24,621 bases of DNA from an uncultured Rubrobacteraceae bacterium (GCA_902806105.1 CADCVI010000192.1:1-24621); one strand, 5' to 3'; counted from the stretch's first letter, positions 7,955-22,281 are shown. Numbers and translations are program-made. The notes: generated by a model not told the origin, from the sequence alone.

Positions 7955-8007
7955 CTGGGATCGGGTCGCGGAGGCGAGGCCGCGGCCGGGTCCCCTTATA
8001 GAAGCGT

Positions 8008-8081
8008 GGCGGTGTAGCTCAGTCGGTCAGAGCAGCGGAATCATAATCCGCGTGTCGCAGGTTCGAGTCCTGCCACCGCTA
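8008..8081 (+). tRNA. tRNA with CAT anticodon (elongator Met, or Ile2 if the C34 is lysidylated)
   Basis: A 74-base cloverleaf. The anticodon arm GCGGA-ATCATAA-TCCGC gives CAT. The T-arm is GCAGG-TTCGAGT-CCTGC. Acceptor GGCGGTG pairs with CACCGCT, giving an unusual G1-U72 wobble at the end of the stem, discriminator A. The anticodon stem lacks the three consecutive G-C pairs of initiator tRNA, so it is not tRNA-fMet. Elongator Met is favoured by the actinobacterial tRNA-Thr/tRNA-Met context, but tRNA-Ile2 cannot be excluded by eye. Confidence 0.9.
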
Positions 8082-8126
8082 CTCCCACCGTTCCACCCAA
8101 GTAATAGCGAGAAAGAGAGGCACGAG

Positions 8127-9329
<1,203 letters not shown>

Positions 9330-9352
9330 ACTAAACCTAGTAGCGGTCTGAG

Positions 9353-9377
9353 GGGGCGGGGCACGATGCCTCGCCCC
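9353..9377 (+). terminator. Hairpin downstream of tuf
   Basis: A ten-pair stem (GGGGCGGGGC with GCCTCGCCCC, one G-U) with a five-base loop ACGAT sits 23 bases after the tuf stop and just before the rpmG Shine-Dalgarno. No U-tract follows, so it may be a partial terminator or an RNA-stabilising or processing element. Confidence 0.5.
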
Positions 9378-9396
9378 TGGGATTTGGAGGGAATCT

Positions 9397-9546
9397 GTGC
9401 GACAATTAGTAACGCTGGCTTGCGAGGAGTGCAAGCGCCGGAATTATCACAGCCGGAAGAATCGGCGTAACACCCCGGATCGCATCCAGTTGATGAAGTA
9501 TTGTCCCTGGGATCAGAAGCACACGCTTCACCGGGAGACGAGGTAG
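9397..9546 (+). CDS. rpmG: 50S ribosomal protein L33 (bL33)
   Basis: A 49-aa ribosomal protein of the large subunit E-site region. It starts at GTG 9397, seven bases after GGAGG (9386-9390). [11 protein letters not shown], then [10 protein letters not shown], then [17 protein letters not shown] match L33 throughout. The first zinc pair C9/C12 is intact. The second pair, usually CPxC, is C36-P-W-D39, so the fourth ligand is Asp. It lies between tuf and tRNA-Trp, upstream of secE, the conserved rpmG-secE-nusG position. A paralogue elsewhere is possible. Confidence 0.95.
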   Translation: MRQLVTLACEECKRRNYHSRKNRRNTPDRIQLMKYCPWDQKHTLHRETR

Positions 9547-9553
9547 CAAGCAA

Positions 9554-9626
9554 AGGGCAGTAGCTCAGTTGGAAGAGCAGCGGTCTCCAAAACCGCAGGT
9601 CGTGGGTTCGAGTCCCTCCTGCCCTG
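9554..9626 (+). tRNA. tRNA-Trp (anticodon CCA)
   Basis: A 73-base cloverleaf. Acceptor AGGGCAG pairs with CTGCCCT and the discriminator is G, as expected for Trp. The anticodon arm GCGGT-CTCCAAA-ACCGC gives CCA. The T-stem GTGGG/CCCTC has a U-U mismatch at the second pair. tRNA-Trp directly before secE is a conserved bacterial arrangement. Confidence 0.96.
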
Positions 9627-9660
9627 CTTCACCCAAACCGATAGGGGCGTAAGACAGACG

Positions 9661-9918
9661 ATGGGCAACAAGCGAAGCGCGGCATCCGCCGGAGGCGGCA
9701 AGGGCCAGGCGCAGCAACCACAGAAGCGGCGTTTCGGCAGCGGTCTGGTGGAGTTTTTCCGTAACGTGCGGGCCGAGTTGCGGCGCGTGACCTGGCCGGG
9801 GCGGGATCAGCTCCAGCAGAGTACCGCGGTCGTACTCATCATCGTGCTCGTGCTCACGGCCTTCGTGGCGTTCTGGGACTTTATCTTCCAGAATATCGCC
9901 CGGATCGTATTCTTGTAG
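9661..9918 (+). CDS. secE: Preprotein translocase subunit SecE
   Basis: SecE is the essential small clamp subunit of the SecYEG translocon in the cytoplasmic membrane. The 85-aa protein starts at ATG 9661. A basic, Gln/Gly-rich N-terminal tail of about 25 residues leads to the amphipathic helix FFRNVRAELRRVTWP, which carries the conserved ELxxVxWP signature (residues 39-46). One transmembrane helix follows (AVVLIIVLVLTAFVAFW, residues 56-72). The single-TM form is typical of actinobacteria and Gram-positives. It is followed after 12 bases by nusG, the universal secE-nusG pair. Confidence 0.97.
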   Translation: MGNKRSAASAGGGKGQAQQPQKRRFGSGLVEFFRNVRAELRRVTWPGRDQLQQSTAVVLIIVLVLTAFVAFWDFIFQNIARIVFL

Positions 9919-9930
9919 GAGTTTGTTCTT

Positions 9931-10464
9931 TTGAAGAAGTGGTTCGTCATCAACACCTATTCGGGGCACGAGAACAAGGTCCGCGCCACCATGGAGCGGC
10001 GCATAGACTCGTTCGGCCTCAAGCGTCACTTCGGCGAGATCAGCATCCCGACCGAGAGCGTTATCGAGATCAAGGACGGCAAGAAGGTCCCGACGATCCA
10101 GCGTCAGTTCCCGGGGTACATCCTGGTGAACATGAACATGAACGACGACACCTGGAGGCTCGTGCGCCAGACGCCGGGCGTCACCCAGATCGTCGGCAAC
10201 GGGGATACGCCCCTGCCCCTCAGCCGGGGCGAGGTCGAACGTCTCCTCAGGCCGGAGCAGGCCGCCGAGACGCGCGAGAAGGTCAAGACCACCGTCGACT
10301 ACACGCTCGGGGAGACCGTCAAGGTCATCGCCGGGCCTCTCGCGGACTTCTCGGGCATGATCTCCGAGATAAACGTTGATCAGTCGAGGTTGAAGGTGCT
10401 CGTCTCTATCTTCGGGCGTGAGACCCCGGTCGAGCTGTCCTTCAGCCAGGTCGCCAAGCTTTAA
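9931..10464 (+). CDS. nusG: Transcription termination/antitermination factor NusG
   Basis: NusG binds RNAP across the clamp and links it to Rho or the ribosome. The 177-aa ORF starts at TTG 9931, with TAGGAG overlapping the secE stop as Shine-Dalgarno. The NGN domain begins [16 protein letters not shown] and includes [11 protein letters not shown] and [15 protein letters not shown] (about residues 3-110). A short linker precedes the C-terminal KOW domain ([18 protein letters not shown], about 125-177). Unlike many actinobacterial NusG proteins it lacks a long acidic N-terminal extension. It is followed by rplK after 22 bases. Confidence 0.97.
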   Translation: MKKWFVINTYSGHENKVRATMERRIDSFGLKRHFGEISIPTESVIEIKDGKKVPTIQRQFPGYILVNMNMNDDTWRLVRQTPGVTQIVGNGDTPLPLSRGEVERLLRPEQAAETREKVKTTVDYTLGETVKVIAGPLADFSGMISEINVDQSRLKVLVSIFGRETPVELSFSQVAKL

Positions 10465-10486
10465 ACAATCGGAAGGGATGAGATAA

Positions 10487-10930
10487 ATGGGTAGAGGACG
10501 TGGGCGCGGCAAGCGCGTCGCGCGAAAGCTGAAACTGCAGATTACCGGTGGTCAGGCCAACCCGGCGCCGCCGGTAGGCCCGGCTCTGGGTCAGGCCCAG
10601 GTGAACATCGGGGAGTTCGTGCGCCAGTTCAACGACGCCACGCGCGACCAGATGGGGCAGGTCGTCCCGGTGGAGATCACGGTCTTCGAGGACCGGACGT
10701 TCACCTTCATCACGAAGACCCCGCCCGCGGCGTTCCTGTTGCAGCAGGCCGCCGGCATTCAGAAGGGTAGCGGCGAGCCGAACCGGGCGAAGGTCGGTGC
10801 CGTCAGCCGGGCGCAGGTAGAGGAGATAGCCAAGACGAAGATGCCCGACCTCAACGCCGCCGACGTCGACGGAGCGGTCAAGATAGTCGAGGGGACGGCA
10901 CGGAGCATGGGGATTACGGTAAATGGCTAA
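10487..10930 (+). CDS. rplK: 50S ribosomal protein L11 (uL11)
   Basis: L11 binds the GTPase-associated centre of 23S rRNA. The 147-aa ORF starts at ATG 10487 behind GGAAGGGATGAG. An Arg/Gly-rich N-terminus ([13 protein letters not shown]) precedes the usual [21 protein letters not shown] block. The L11 signature continues with [27 protein letters not shown] and the C-terminal RNA-binding domain ending [10 protein letters not shown]. The basic N-terminal extension of about 10 residues is slightly longer than the E. coli form. The gene overlaps rplA by eight bases, implying coupled translation. Confidence 0.98.
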   Translation: MGRGRGRGKRVARKLKLQITGGQANPAPPVGPALGQAQVNIGEFVRQFNDATRDQMGQVVPVEITVFEDRTFTFITKTPPAAFLLQQAAGIQKGSGEPNRAKVGAVSRAQVEEIAKTKMPDLNAADVDGAVKIVEGTARSMGITVNG

Positions 10931-11612
10931 CAGGCTTTTGGAGCAGAAGAAGCGGATAGACCAGGAGCGGCTCTACGGCCCGCGAGAGGCGCTCGAGCTT
11001 CTCAAGGATCTCGAAGGGGCCAAGTTCGACGAGAGCGTCGAGGTGCACGTCAACCTCAACGTCGACCCGCGCAGGGCCGACCAGATGGTGCGCGGCACGC
11101 TCATGCTCCCCAACGGGACGGGCAAGACGCGCCGGGTCGCGGTCTTCGCCGAGGGCGACGCCGCCCGGGAGGCCGAGGAGGCCGGGGCGGACGTCGTCGG
11201 CTCCGAGGACCTCGCGGCTCGCGTGCAGAACGAGAACTTCCTGGACTTCGACGTCGCGGTCGCGACGCCGGACCAGATGCGGGTGGTGGGTAGGCTCGGG
11301 CAGATTCTCGGTCCCCGCGGCCTCATGCCGAACCCGAAGAGCGGGACGGTCACCCCGAACGTCGGGCGCGCGGTCGAGGACATAAAGAAGGGCAAGATCG
11401 AGTACCGGGTCGACCGGTACGGGATCATCCACGGGATCATCGGCAAGAAGTCGTTCGACCTGGAGAGCCTGATCCAGAACTACTTCTCCATGCGCGACGA
11501 GCTCCAGCGGGTGCGTCCCGCCCCGGTGAAGGGCCGCTACTTCAAGTCCATCACCCTCACGACCACGATGGGTCCTTCCATCAAGGTTGACCCCGCGGTC
11601 GAGAAGGAGTAA
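10923..11612 (+). CDS. rplA: 50S ribosomal protein L1 (uL1)
   Basis: L1 forms the mobile L1 stalk that guides E-site tRNA release, and in many bacteria represses its own L11-L1 operon. The 229-aa ORF starts at ATG 10923 inside the 3' end of rplK (ATGGCTAA overlap). Family blocks are [27 protein letters not shown], the signature [24 protein letters not shown] and the C-terminal [21 protein letters not shown]. Length is typical. The L10 leader follows, separating L11-L1 from L10-L12. Confidence 0.98.
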   Translation: MANRLLEQKKRIDQERLYGPREALELLKDLEGAKFDESVEVHVNLNVDPRRADQMVRGTLMLPNGTGKTRRVAVFAEGDAAREAEEAGADVVGSEDLAARVQNENFLDFDVAVATPDQMRVVGRLGQILGPRGLMPNPKSGTVTPNVGRAVEDIKKGKIEYRVDRYGIIHGIIGKKSFDLESLIQNYFSMRDELQRVRPAPVKGRYFKSITLTTTMGPSIKVDPAVEKE

Positions 11613-11644
11613 CATCTCGCCCGCGTAAAAGCACTAGCAACGTA

Positions 11645-11697
11645 GACCAGAGACAGCCGGGATCCGAGAGGATTTAAACGAACGCCCGGTCGAGGTC
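11645..11697 (+). promoter_or_regulatory. L10 leader: ribosomal-protein autoregulatory mRNA element for rplJ-rplL
   Basis: Three nested helices can be drawn. GACC (11645-11648) pairs with GGTC (11694-11697), CCGGG (11657-11661) with CCCGG (11685-11689), and ATCC (11662-11665) with GGAT (11670-11673) closing a GAGA loop. The asymmetric internal loop AGAGACAG before CCGGG is kink-turn-like and matches, from memory, the known L10-binding leader. Position directly upstream of rplJ fits. Bound L10-L12 complex would be expected to repress the operon. Confidence 0.75.
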
Positions 11698-11718
11698 GCA
11701 AGATATCCCAAGCTTACT

Positions 11719-11750
11719 GAGCCCCGGGTGCCCTTGCGGCCCCGGGGCTT
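11719..11750 (+). terminator. Attenuator-like hairpin in the rplJ leader
   Basis: GCCCCGGG (11721-11728) pairs perfectly with CCCGGGGC (11741-11748), extended by A-T and G-T outward. The loop is 12 bases and TTCCCTGTTTCTCC follows, a moderately U-rich tail. It sits between the L10-binding structure and the rplJ start, so premature termination controlled by L10 is plausible. Confidence 0.6.
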
Positions 11751-11780
11751 CCCTGTTTCTCCGAGAGTAAAGGAGACGAG

Positions 11781-12293
11781 GTGAAAAGAGAAGACAAGGC
11801 ACGCGTGATCGAGGAGCTCACCGAGAAGCTGCGCGGCACCTCGGTGCTGCTGGTGGACTTCAAGGGCATGAACGTTGCCCAGAGCACGCAGCTTCGGGCG
11901 CGCAGCCGGGCGGCCGGCGTGGACTTCGTCGTGGCGAAGAACACCCTGGCCCAGAGGGCGGCGAACCAGGCCGGCATCGAGGGTCTCGACGAGTTCCTCG
12001 TCGGGCCGACGGCGCTGGCGTTCTCGGACGACCCGGTGGCGAGCGCGAAGCTACTGGCAGAGTTTTCGGACGAGGTAGAAGCTTTCGAGCTGAAGGGCGG
12101 CATCCTCGAGGGTGGCCGCGTCATGGGCAGCGAAGACGTGGTGGCCCTGAGCAAGCTCCCCAGCAGGGAGCAGCTCCTCGCGCAGCTTCTCGGCGCGATA
12201 CAGGCGCCGGTCGCCGGGCTGGTCACGGTCCTCAACGCACCGCTCAGAAACCTGGCGGTCGTTCTGAACCAGGTGGCCGAACAGAAGCAGTAG
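11781..12293 (+). CDS. rplJ: 50S ribosomal protein L10 (uL10)
   Basis: L10 anchors the L7/L12 dimers to the ribosomal stalk base. The 170-aa ORF starts at GTG 11781 behind AAAGGAGACGAG. The N-terminal rRNA-binding domain carries VLLVDFKGMNVAQ, LRARSRAAGVDFVVAKNTL, LVGPTALAF and LKGGILEGG. The C-terminal helix (about 140-165, LVTVLNAPLRNLAVVLNQVAEQK) is the L12-binding segment. It is preceded by a recognisable L10 leader and followed by rplL after 48 bases. Confidence 0.98.
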   Translation: MKREDKARVIEELTEKLRGTSVLLVDFKGMNVAQSTQLRARSRAAGVDFVVAKNTLAQRAANQAGIEGLDEFLVGPTALAFSDDPVASAKLLAEFSDEVEAFELKGGILEGGRVMGSEDVVALSKLPSREQLLAQLLGAIQAPVAGLVTVLNAPLRNLAVVLNQVAEQKQ

Positions 12294-12341
12294 CAAGGCA
12301 TCAGGCAAGCAGACGGAACTAGAGCAACAGGAGGAACGAAA

Positions 12342-12722
12342 GTGGCACTAAGCAACCAGGAGATTCTCGACGCGATCAAGGAGAAGTCCGTACTCGAGGT
12401 CTCCGAGCTCGTGAAGATGTTCGAGGAAGAGTTCGGCGTTTCGGCGGCGGCCTTCGCGGCGGCCCCGGCGGCAGGCGGCGGCGGAGACGCGGCCCCGGCC
12501 GAGGAGGAGCAGACGGAGTTCGACGTCATCCTTCAGGGCCCGGGCGACAAGAAGATCCAGGTCATCAAGGAGGTGCGCGCCGCCACCGGTCTCGGCCTCA
12601 AGGAGGCGAAGGCCCTCGTGGACGACGCCCCGAACCCGGTCAAGGAGGGCCTCTCCCGCGAGGACGCCGAGGCCCTCAGGGACAAGCTCACCGAGGCCGG
12701 CGCCAGCGTCGAGCTGAAGTAG
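12342..12722 (+). CDS. rplL: 50S ribosomal protein L7/L12 (bL12)
   Basis: L7/L12 is the multicopy stalk protein that recruits translational GTPases. The 126-aa ORF starts at GTG 12342 with a strong GGAGGAACGAAA ahead. The N-terminal dimerisation domain (residues 1-33, [22 protein letters not shown]) is followed by an Ala/Gly/Pro-rich hinge (about 34-57). The C-terminal domain ([20 protein letters not shown] in parts, [17 protein letters not shown]) is the factor-binding surface. Tandem hairpins follow the stop, so many transcripts probably end here. Confidence 0.98.
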   Translation: MALSNQEILDAIKEKSVLEVSELVKMFEEEFGVSAAAFAAAPAAGGGGDAAPAEEEQTEFDVILQGPGDKKIQVIKEVRAATGLGLKEAKALVDDAPNPVKEGLSREDAEALRDKLTEAGASVELK

Positions 12723-12741
12723 TAGCCCCCAACCGATAGTT

Positions 12742-12765
12742 TCGACGGCCGCTACCGGTCGTCGA
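12742..12765 (+). terminator. First hairpin in the rplL-rpoB intergenic region
   Basis: TCGACGGCCG (12742-12751) pairs with CGGTCGTCGA (12756-12765) over ten pairs with one G-U, closing a four-base CTAC loop. No U-tract follows directly; instead a second larger hairpin begins seven bases later. Confidence 0.5.
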
Positions 12766-12771
12766 CTCGCC

Positions 12772-12803
12772 GGGCGCCCCTACCATCGACGGTAGGGGCG
12801 CCC
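12772..12803 (+). terminator. Strong terminator/attenuator hairpin between rplL and rpoB
   Basis: A perfect 13-pair stem, GGGCGCCCCTACC (12772-12784) with GGTAGGGGCGCCC (12791-12803), closes a six-base loop and is followed by TCTGCTT. It occupies the position of the classical rplL-rpoB attenuator. The short U-poor tail suggests partial rather than complete termination. Confidence 0.75.
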
Positions 12804-12835
12804 TCTGCTTGATAAGAAACCGAGGCGCGTATGGG

Positions 12836-12864
12836 TTGTCGGTTGCGCCGTATGGTGCTAGACT
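12836..12864 (+). promoter_or_regulatory. Candidate upstream rpoB promoter
   Basis: TTGTCG (12836-12841), 17-base spacer, TAGACT (12859-12864), with the extended -10 element TGC immediately before the -10. It lies just after the terminator hairpin and about 135 bases before the rpoB start. The boxes are moderate matches. Confidence 0.4.
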
Positions 12865-12916
12865 TCCGCGCGTTGGACGGTATCGATCAATACACAATAA
12901 TATCGTTGCGGATGTC

Positions 12917-12945
12917 TTGACTTTCCCCACCGGGGAGGGTAAGAT
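12917..12945 (+). promoter_or_regulatory. Main candidate rpoBC promoter
   Basis: TTGACT (12917-12922, five of six), spacer of exactly 17, TAAGAT (12940-12945, four of six). Transcription would start near 12952, leaving a leader of about 48 bases to the rpoB start. This argues against using the earliest in-frame TTG at 12952 as the start codon. Confidence 0.65.
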
Positions 12946-12999
12946 ATTCGCTTGCGTGTTATACCGTTCTTCAACAATTACCCCCGGAGGAGAACTGAT

Positions 13000-16368
<3,369 letters not shown>

Positions 16369-16372
16369 CGCG

Positions 16373-16439
16373 GGGTTCCGCGGGGCGGCGACCGGCTTCC
16401 AGGCCGGTCCCGCCCCCATACGGGAGACGCCGGGAACCC
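16373..16439 (+). other. Long nested hairpin filling the rpoB-rpoC gap
   Basis: GGGGCGG (16382-16388), a bulged C, then GACCGGC (16390-16396) pair with GCCGGTC (16403-16409) and CCGCCCC (16410-16416): 14 pairs around a six-base loop. Outside this, GGGTTCC (16373-16379) can pair with GGAACCC (16433-16439). No U-tract follows, so I read it as an intercistronic stabilising or RNase-processing structure rather than a terminator. Confidence 0.6.
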
Positions 16440-16463
16440 GAGAACAGAGAGGAACCATAGAGC

Positions 16464-20348
<3,885 letters not shown>

Positions 20349-20376
20349 CGGTCTTTCGTCAGCGACGGGCTACAAG

Positions 20377-20407
20377 GAAGGGCCGGGGCACCACGCTCCG
20401 GCCCTTC
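20377..20407 (+). terminator. Terminator-like hairpin after rpoC
   Basis: GAAGGGCCGG (20377-20386) pairs perfectly with CCGGCCCTTC (20398-20407), and the stem extends inward by G-U, G-C and C-G to a five-base loop ACCAC. It sits 28 bases after the rpoC stop. The tail TCCGTGCTC is not U-rich, so termination may be leaky or Rho-assisted. Confidence 0.7.
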
Positions 20408-20602
20408 TCCGTGCTCGCTGCATCCGGCTTTGTAGGTCCGGATCTTCCACGTCCTGTCGGCGTCCAGAACTCTGGTGTAAGGGTCAACTGCTCGGGCGCA
20501 TTGCTCCCAGCGGCTTGTAACGGCGGGAGCGATCTGGAATATTTTCGCTTGATTCGTCGAAATCGGTGAATCTTTCTTGCCCTTGTCTCCGTATCCTGTA
20601 GG
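20408..20602 (+). other. Gene-free, structured interval after rpoC
   Basis: No coding sequence is evident. Two further inverted repeats are visible: ATCCGG (20422-20427) with CCGGAT (20438-20443), and GCTCCC (20503-20508) with GGGAGC (20525-20530), the latter supported by an inner GC/GC pair next to a bulged A. GC content drops toward 20540-20600, where promoter-like sequences for the next gene lie. Confidence 0.4.
20515..20543 (+). promoter_or_regulatory. Candidate promoter for the unrecognised gene at 20636
   Basis: TTGTAA (20515-20520), 17-base spacer, AATATT (20538-20543) preceded by TGG, an extended -10 element. A second weak option is TTGCCC (20577-20582), 16-base spacer, TAGGTT (20599-20604). 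Neither is strong; the local drop in GC supports a promoter somewhere here. Confidence 0.35.
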
Positions 20603-20635
20603 TTGAGACCTATCGAAAGGGGTGCTTCGAGACGG

Positions 20636-21028
20636 ATGCGTGTGATCTCCGATGACCTGCTGGCCTTTGCCGTTCCTGAAGGGGAGAAGGGGAGGTGCCG
20701 CGTTCGTGTTTATGAGCCCGACGCCCCCGAGCTCGACGCGACGGTCGTGATCGCCTCCGAACTGCCGGACAATCCGGGTCCGAGCGTGCGGGAGGCTATC
20801 TCTACCATAGCCGCGCGGGTGGCGGCTTCTTTTCGCCTCTACGAGAGGCCCATCTTCGTTGAACACCGCCCGCCCGACGACTTCGTGATGGTCTGGTTCG
20901 GGCGCTACCGCGCGCAGGAGATCCGGCGGATGGGTCCGCACCTGTTGTGGGACCTCGAAGTGGGCGAGCCCGAGAGGAAACCGCTCGATCGACAGACCGT
21001 CGAGGTACTCGTCGGCCAGCAGGTGTAA
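20636..21028 (+). CDS. Uncharacterised small protein at the rpoC-rpsL junction
   Basis: I do not recognise a named family. I chose ATG 20636 (130 aa), preceded by GAAAGGGG about 12 bases upstream. An in-frame TTG at 20603 would add 11 residues but overlaps promoter-like sequence. The protein is soluble-looking, with no signal peptide or membrane helix and one cysteine (C21). Its N-terminal half alternates strands (CRVRVYEPDAP, ATVVIASELPDNPG) with a helix SVREAISTIAARVAASF. The C-terminal half has PIFVEHRPPDDFVMVWF and ends PLDRQTVEVLVGQ. The pattern SELPDNxG...EH.P...PL.R..VE.L.G recalls, from memory, small uncharacterised bacterial proteins, but I cannot name or verify one. Codon use matches the neighbours, so it is a real gene. 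It is probably transcribed alone between the rpoC terminator and the rpsL promoter. Confidence 0.75.
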   Translation: MRVISDDLLAFAVPEGEKGRCRVRVYEPDAPELDATVVIASELPDNPGPSVREAISTIAARVAASFRLYERPIFVEHRPPDDFVMVWFGRYRAQEIRRMGPHLLWDLEVGEPERKPLDRQTVEVLVGQQV

Positions 21029-21154
21029 CCCCCTAACTCACACTGGAGCGGAGGCCCCGGGCCGAGAAAGTATGTGAACCGGGTCGGCATCAGCGATACG
21101 AAGAAGCTCTGAGAGGTCCTGCGCCTGCGTCGCCAAGCTACGGCCGTGCCCCTA

Positions 21155-21163
21155 TGTTACAAT
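21155..21163 (+). promoter_or_regulatory. Extended -10 element upstream of rpsL
   Basis: TGTTACAAT combines TGn with TACAAT (five of six). No clear -35 lies upstream. It closely resembles TGTTAAAAT ahead of the tRNA cluster at 7551. RNA from here would have a leader of about 245 bases. Confidence 0.45.
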
Positions 21164-21274
21164 AGGGATCAATCTGACGGGTTCGACGGGCGTAGGTCCC
21201 GGCGTCCGCGTCATTTACGGGGTCTCCGAGCATCCTGTTCTCAGGTTTCGGGCGGGCTCCGGAGGTTCTTTGCC

Positions 21275-21303
21275 TTGACTAGGTGGTGTATGGCGCCTAG
21301 AAT
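21275..21303 (+). promoter_or_regulatory. Strong promoter for rpsL-rpsG-fusA-tuf
   Basis: TTGACT (21275-21280, five of six), exactly 17-base spacer, TAGAAT (21298-21303, five of six). It has the same -35 hexamer and spacing as the main rpoB promoter candidate at 12917. Transcription would start near 21310, 108 bases before rpsL. Confidence 0.7.
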
Positions 21304-21321
21304 CAGGCGTTGCGGTTACAA

Positions 21322-21360
21322 ACGGTCGCGTGGCCCTTTCGAGGGGTGGGATAAGACCGT
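21322..21360 (+). promoter_or_regulatory. Hairpin in the rpsL 5' leader
   Basis: ACGGTC (21322-21327) pairs perfectly with GACCGT (21355-21360), enclosing CCCT-TTCG-AGGG (21334-21345), a four-pair stem with a TTCG loop, separated by an asymmetric internal loop (6 and 9 bases). Its position in the leader of a ribosomal-protein operon suggests a protein- or ribosome-responsive element; no known class is recognised. Confidence 0.45.
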
Positions 21361-21417
21361 GTTGTGGATTTTGTTGTAGGGCTTTCAATTCCGAAGGATA
21401 AGAAAGGGAGGCACGGC

Positions 21418-21786
21418 GTGCCGACGACAAACCAGCTTGTGCGCCATGAGCGCAGGTTGAAAAAGGAGAAGACGGCGACGCCGGCTTTGCAGGGTTCGCC
21501 GCAGAGGCGGGGCGTCTGCACCCGTGTCTCGACGACCACCCCCAAGAAGCCGAACTCGGCCCTTCGGAAGATCGCCAGGGTGAGGCTTACCAACGGTATG
21601 GAGGTTACGGCCTACGTACCTGGTGAGGGTCACAACCTCCAGGAGCACTCCGTGGTCCTGGTGCGTGGTGGTCGTGTGAAGGACCTGCCGGGTGTCCGGT
21701 ACAAGGTCGTGCGCGGGGCGCTCGATACGCTTGGGGTAAACAACCGCAAGCAGGGCCGCTCCAAGTACGGAACGAAGAAGGCGTAG
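21418..21786 (+). CDS. rpsL: 30S ribosomal protein S12 (uS12)
   Basis: S12 sits at the decoding centre and affects accuracy. GTG 21418 is chosen because AAAGGGAGG (21403-21411) is ideally spaced and the protein then begins [12 protein letters not shown], exactly where the family starts; an earlier in-frame TTG (21364) has no such support. The length is 122 aa. [11 protein letters not shown] carries the Lys positions that mutate in streptomycin resistance, here wild-type, as does [11 protein letters not shown] with the Asp that is methylthiolated in some bacteria. The C-terminus [14 protein letters not shown] is standard. It is the first gene of the str operon. Confidence 0.97.
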   Translation: MPTTNQLVRHERRLKKEKTATPALQGSPQRRGVCTRVSTTTPKKPNSALRKIARVRLTNGMEVTAYVPGEGHNLQEHSVVLVRGGRVKDLPGVRYKVVRGALDTLGVNNRKQGRSKYGTKKA

Positions 21787-21799
21787 GGGAGGTTAGTCC

Positions 21800-22270
21800 A
21801 TGCCGAGACGCGCAGCACCTCCGAAGAAGAAGATCCTTGGGGATCCCGTTTACGGGAGCATCACCGTGCAGCAGCTGATCAACAAGATCATGCTGGACGG
21901 CAAGAAGAGCACCGCCGAGAAGATCGTTTACGATGCCCTCTCGTTTATCGAGGAGCGCACCGGGACGAGCCCGGTCACGGTGCTGAACAACGCGCTGGAC
22001 AACATCCGGCCGCGGCTCGAGGTCAAGAGCCGCAGGGTCGGTGGCGCGACGTATCAGGTGCCGGTCGAGGTAGCCCCGCGCAGAGCTAATACGCTGGCGC
22101 TTCGCTGGATGACGGCTTACGCCCGTGCCCGTCGCGAGAAGACGATGGGCGGCAGGCTCGCCAGCGAGATCCTCGATGCGAAGGACAACGTCGGTTCGAG
22201 CGTGAAGCGCCGGGACGACACGCACCGCATGGCAGAAGCAAACCGCGCGTTCGCACATTACAGGTGGTGA
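21800..22270 (+). CDS. rpsG: 30S ribosomal protein S7 (uS7)
   Basis: S7 nucleates assembly of the 30S head and contacts E-site tRNA. The 156-aa ORF starts at ATG 21800 with GGGGAGG at 21786-21792 overlapping the rpsL stop. Family blocks are [20 protein letters not shown] (in parts), [44 protein letters not shown] (in parts), [17 protein letters not shown] and the C-terminal [21 protein letters not shown] end. In E. coli S7 represses this operon; the short 13-base rpsL-rpsG gap here leaves no room for the E. coli-type binding site. Confidence 0.98.
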   Translation: MPRRAAPPKKKILGDPVYGSITVQQLINKIMLDGKKSTAEKIVYDALSFIEERTGTSPVTVLNNALDNIRPRLEVKSRRVGGATYQVPVEVAPRRANTLALRWMTAYARARREKTMGGRLASEILDAKDNVGSSVKRRDDTHRMAEANRAFAHYRW

Positions 22271-22281
22271 GGTAAGAAAAA

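Larger units (their letters stand above)
21029..21417 (+). other. Intergenic region and str-operon leader
   Basis: No gene is evident in these 389 bases. The first part holds a short palindrome GGCCCCGGGCC (21052-21062), a weak candidate end for the upstream gene. Two promoter-like elements follow (21155 and 21275), then a leader of about 105 bases with a hairpin (21322-21360) before rpsL. A 12-codon frame from GTG 21073 lacks a ribosome binding site and is not called. Confidence 0.6.

Noticed and set aside
12952..12999. rpoB start at TTG 12952
   Set aside because: No ribosome binding site precedes it, and the promoter at 12917-12945 would place the RNA start at about this base. GGAGGAG points to 13000 or 13003.
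21073..21111. A 12-codon frame (NRVGISDTKKL) upstream of rpsL as a leader peptide
   Set aside because: No Shine-Dalgarno and no run of regulatory codons.
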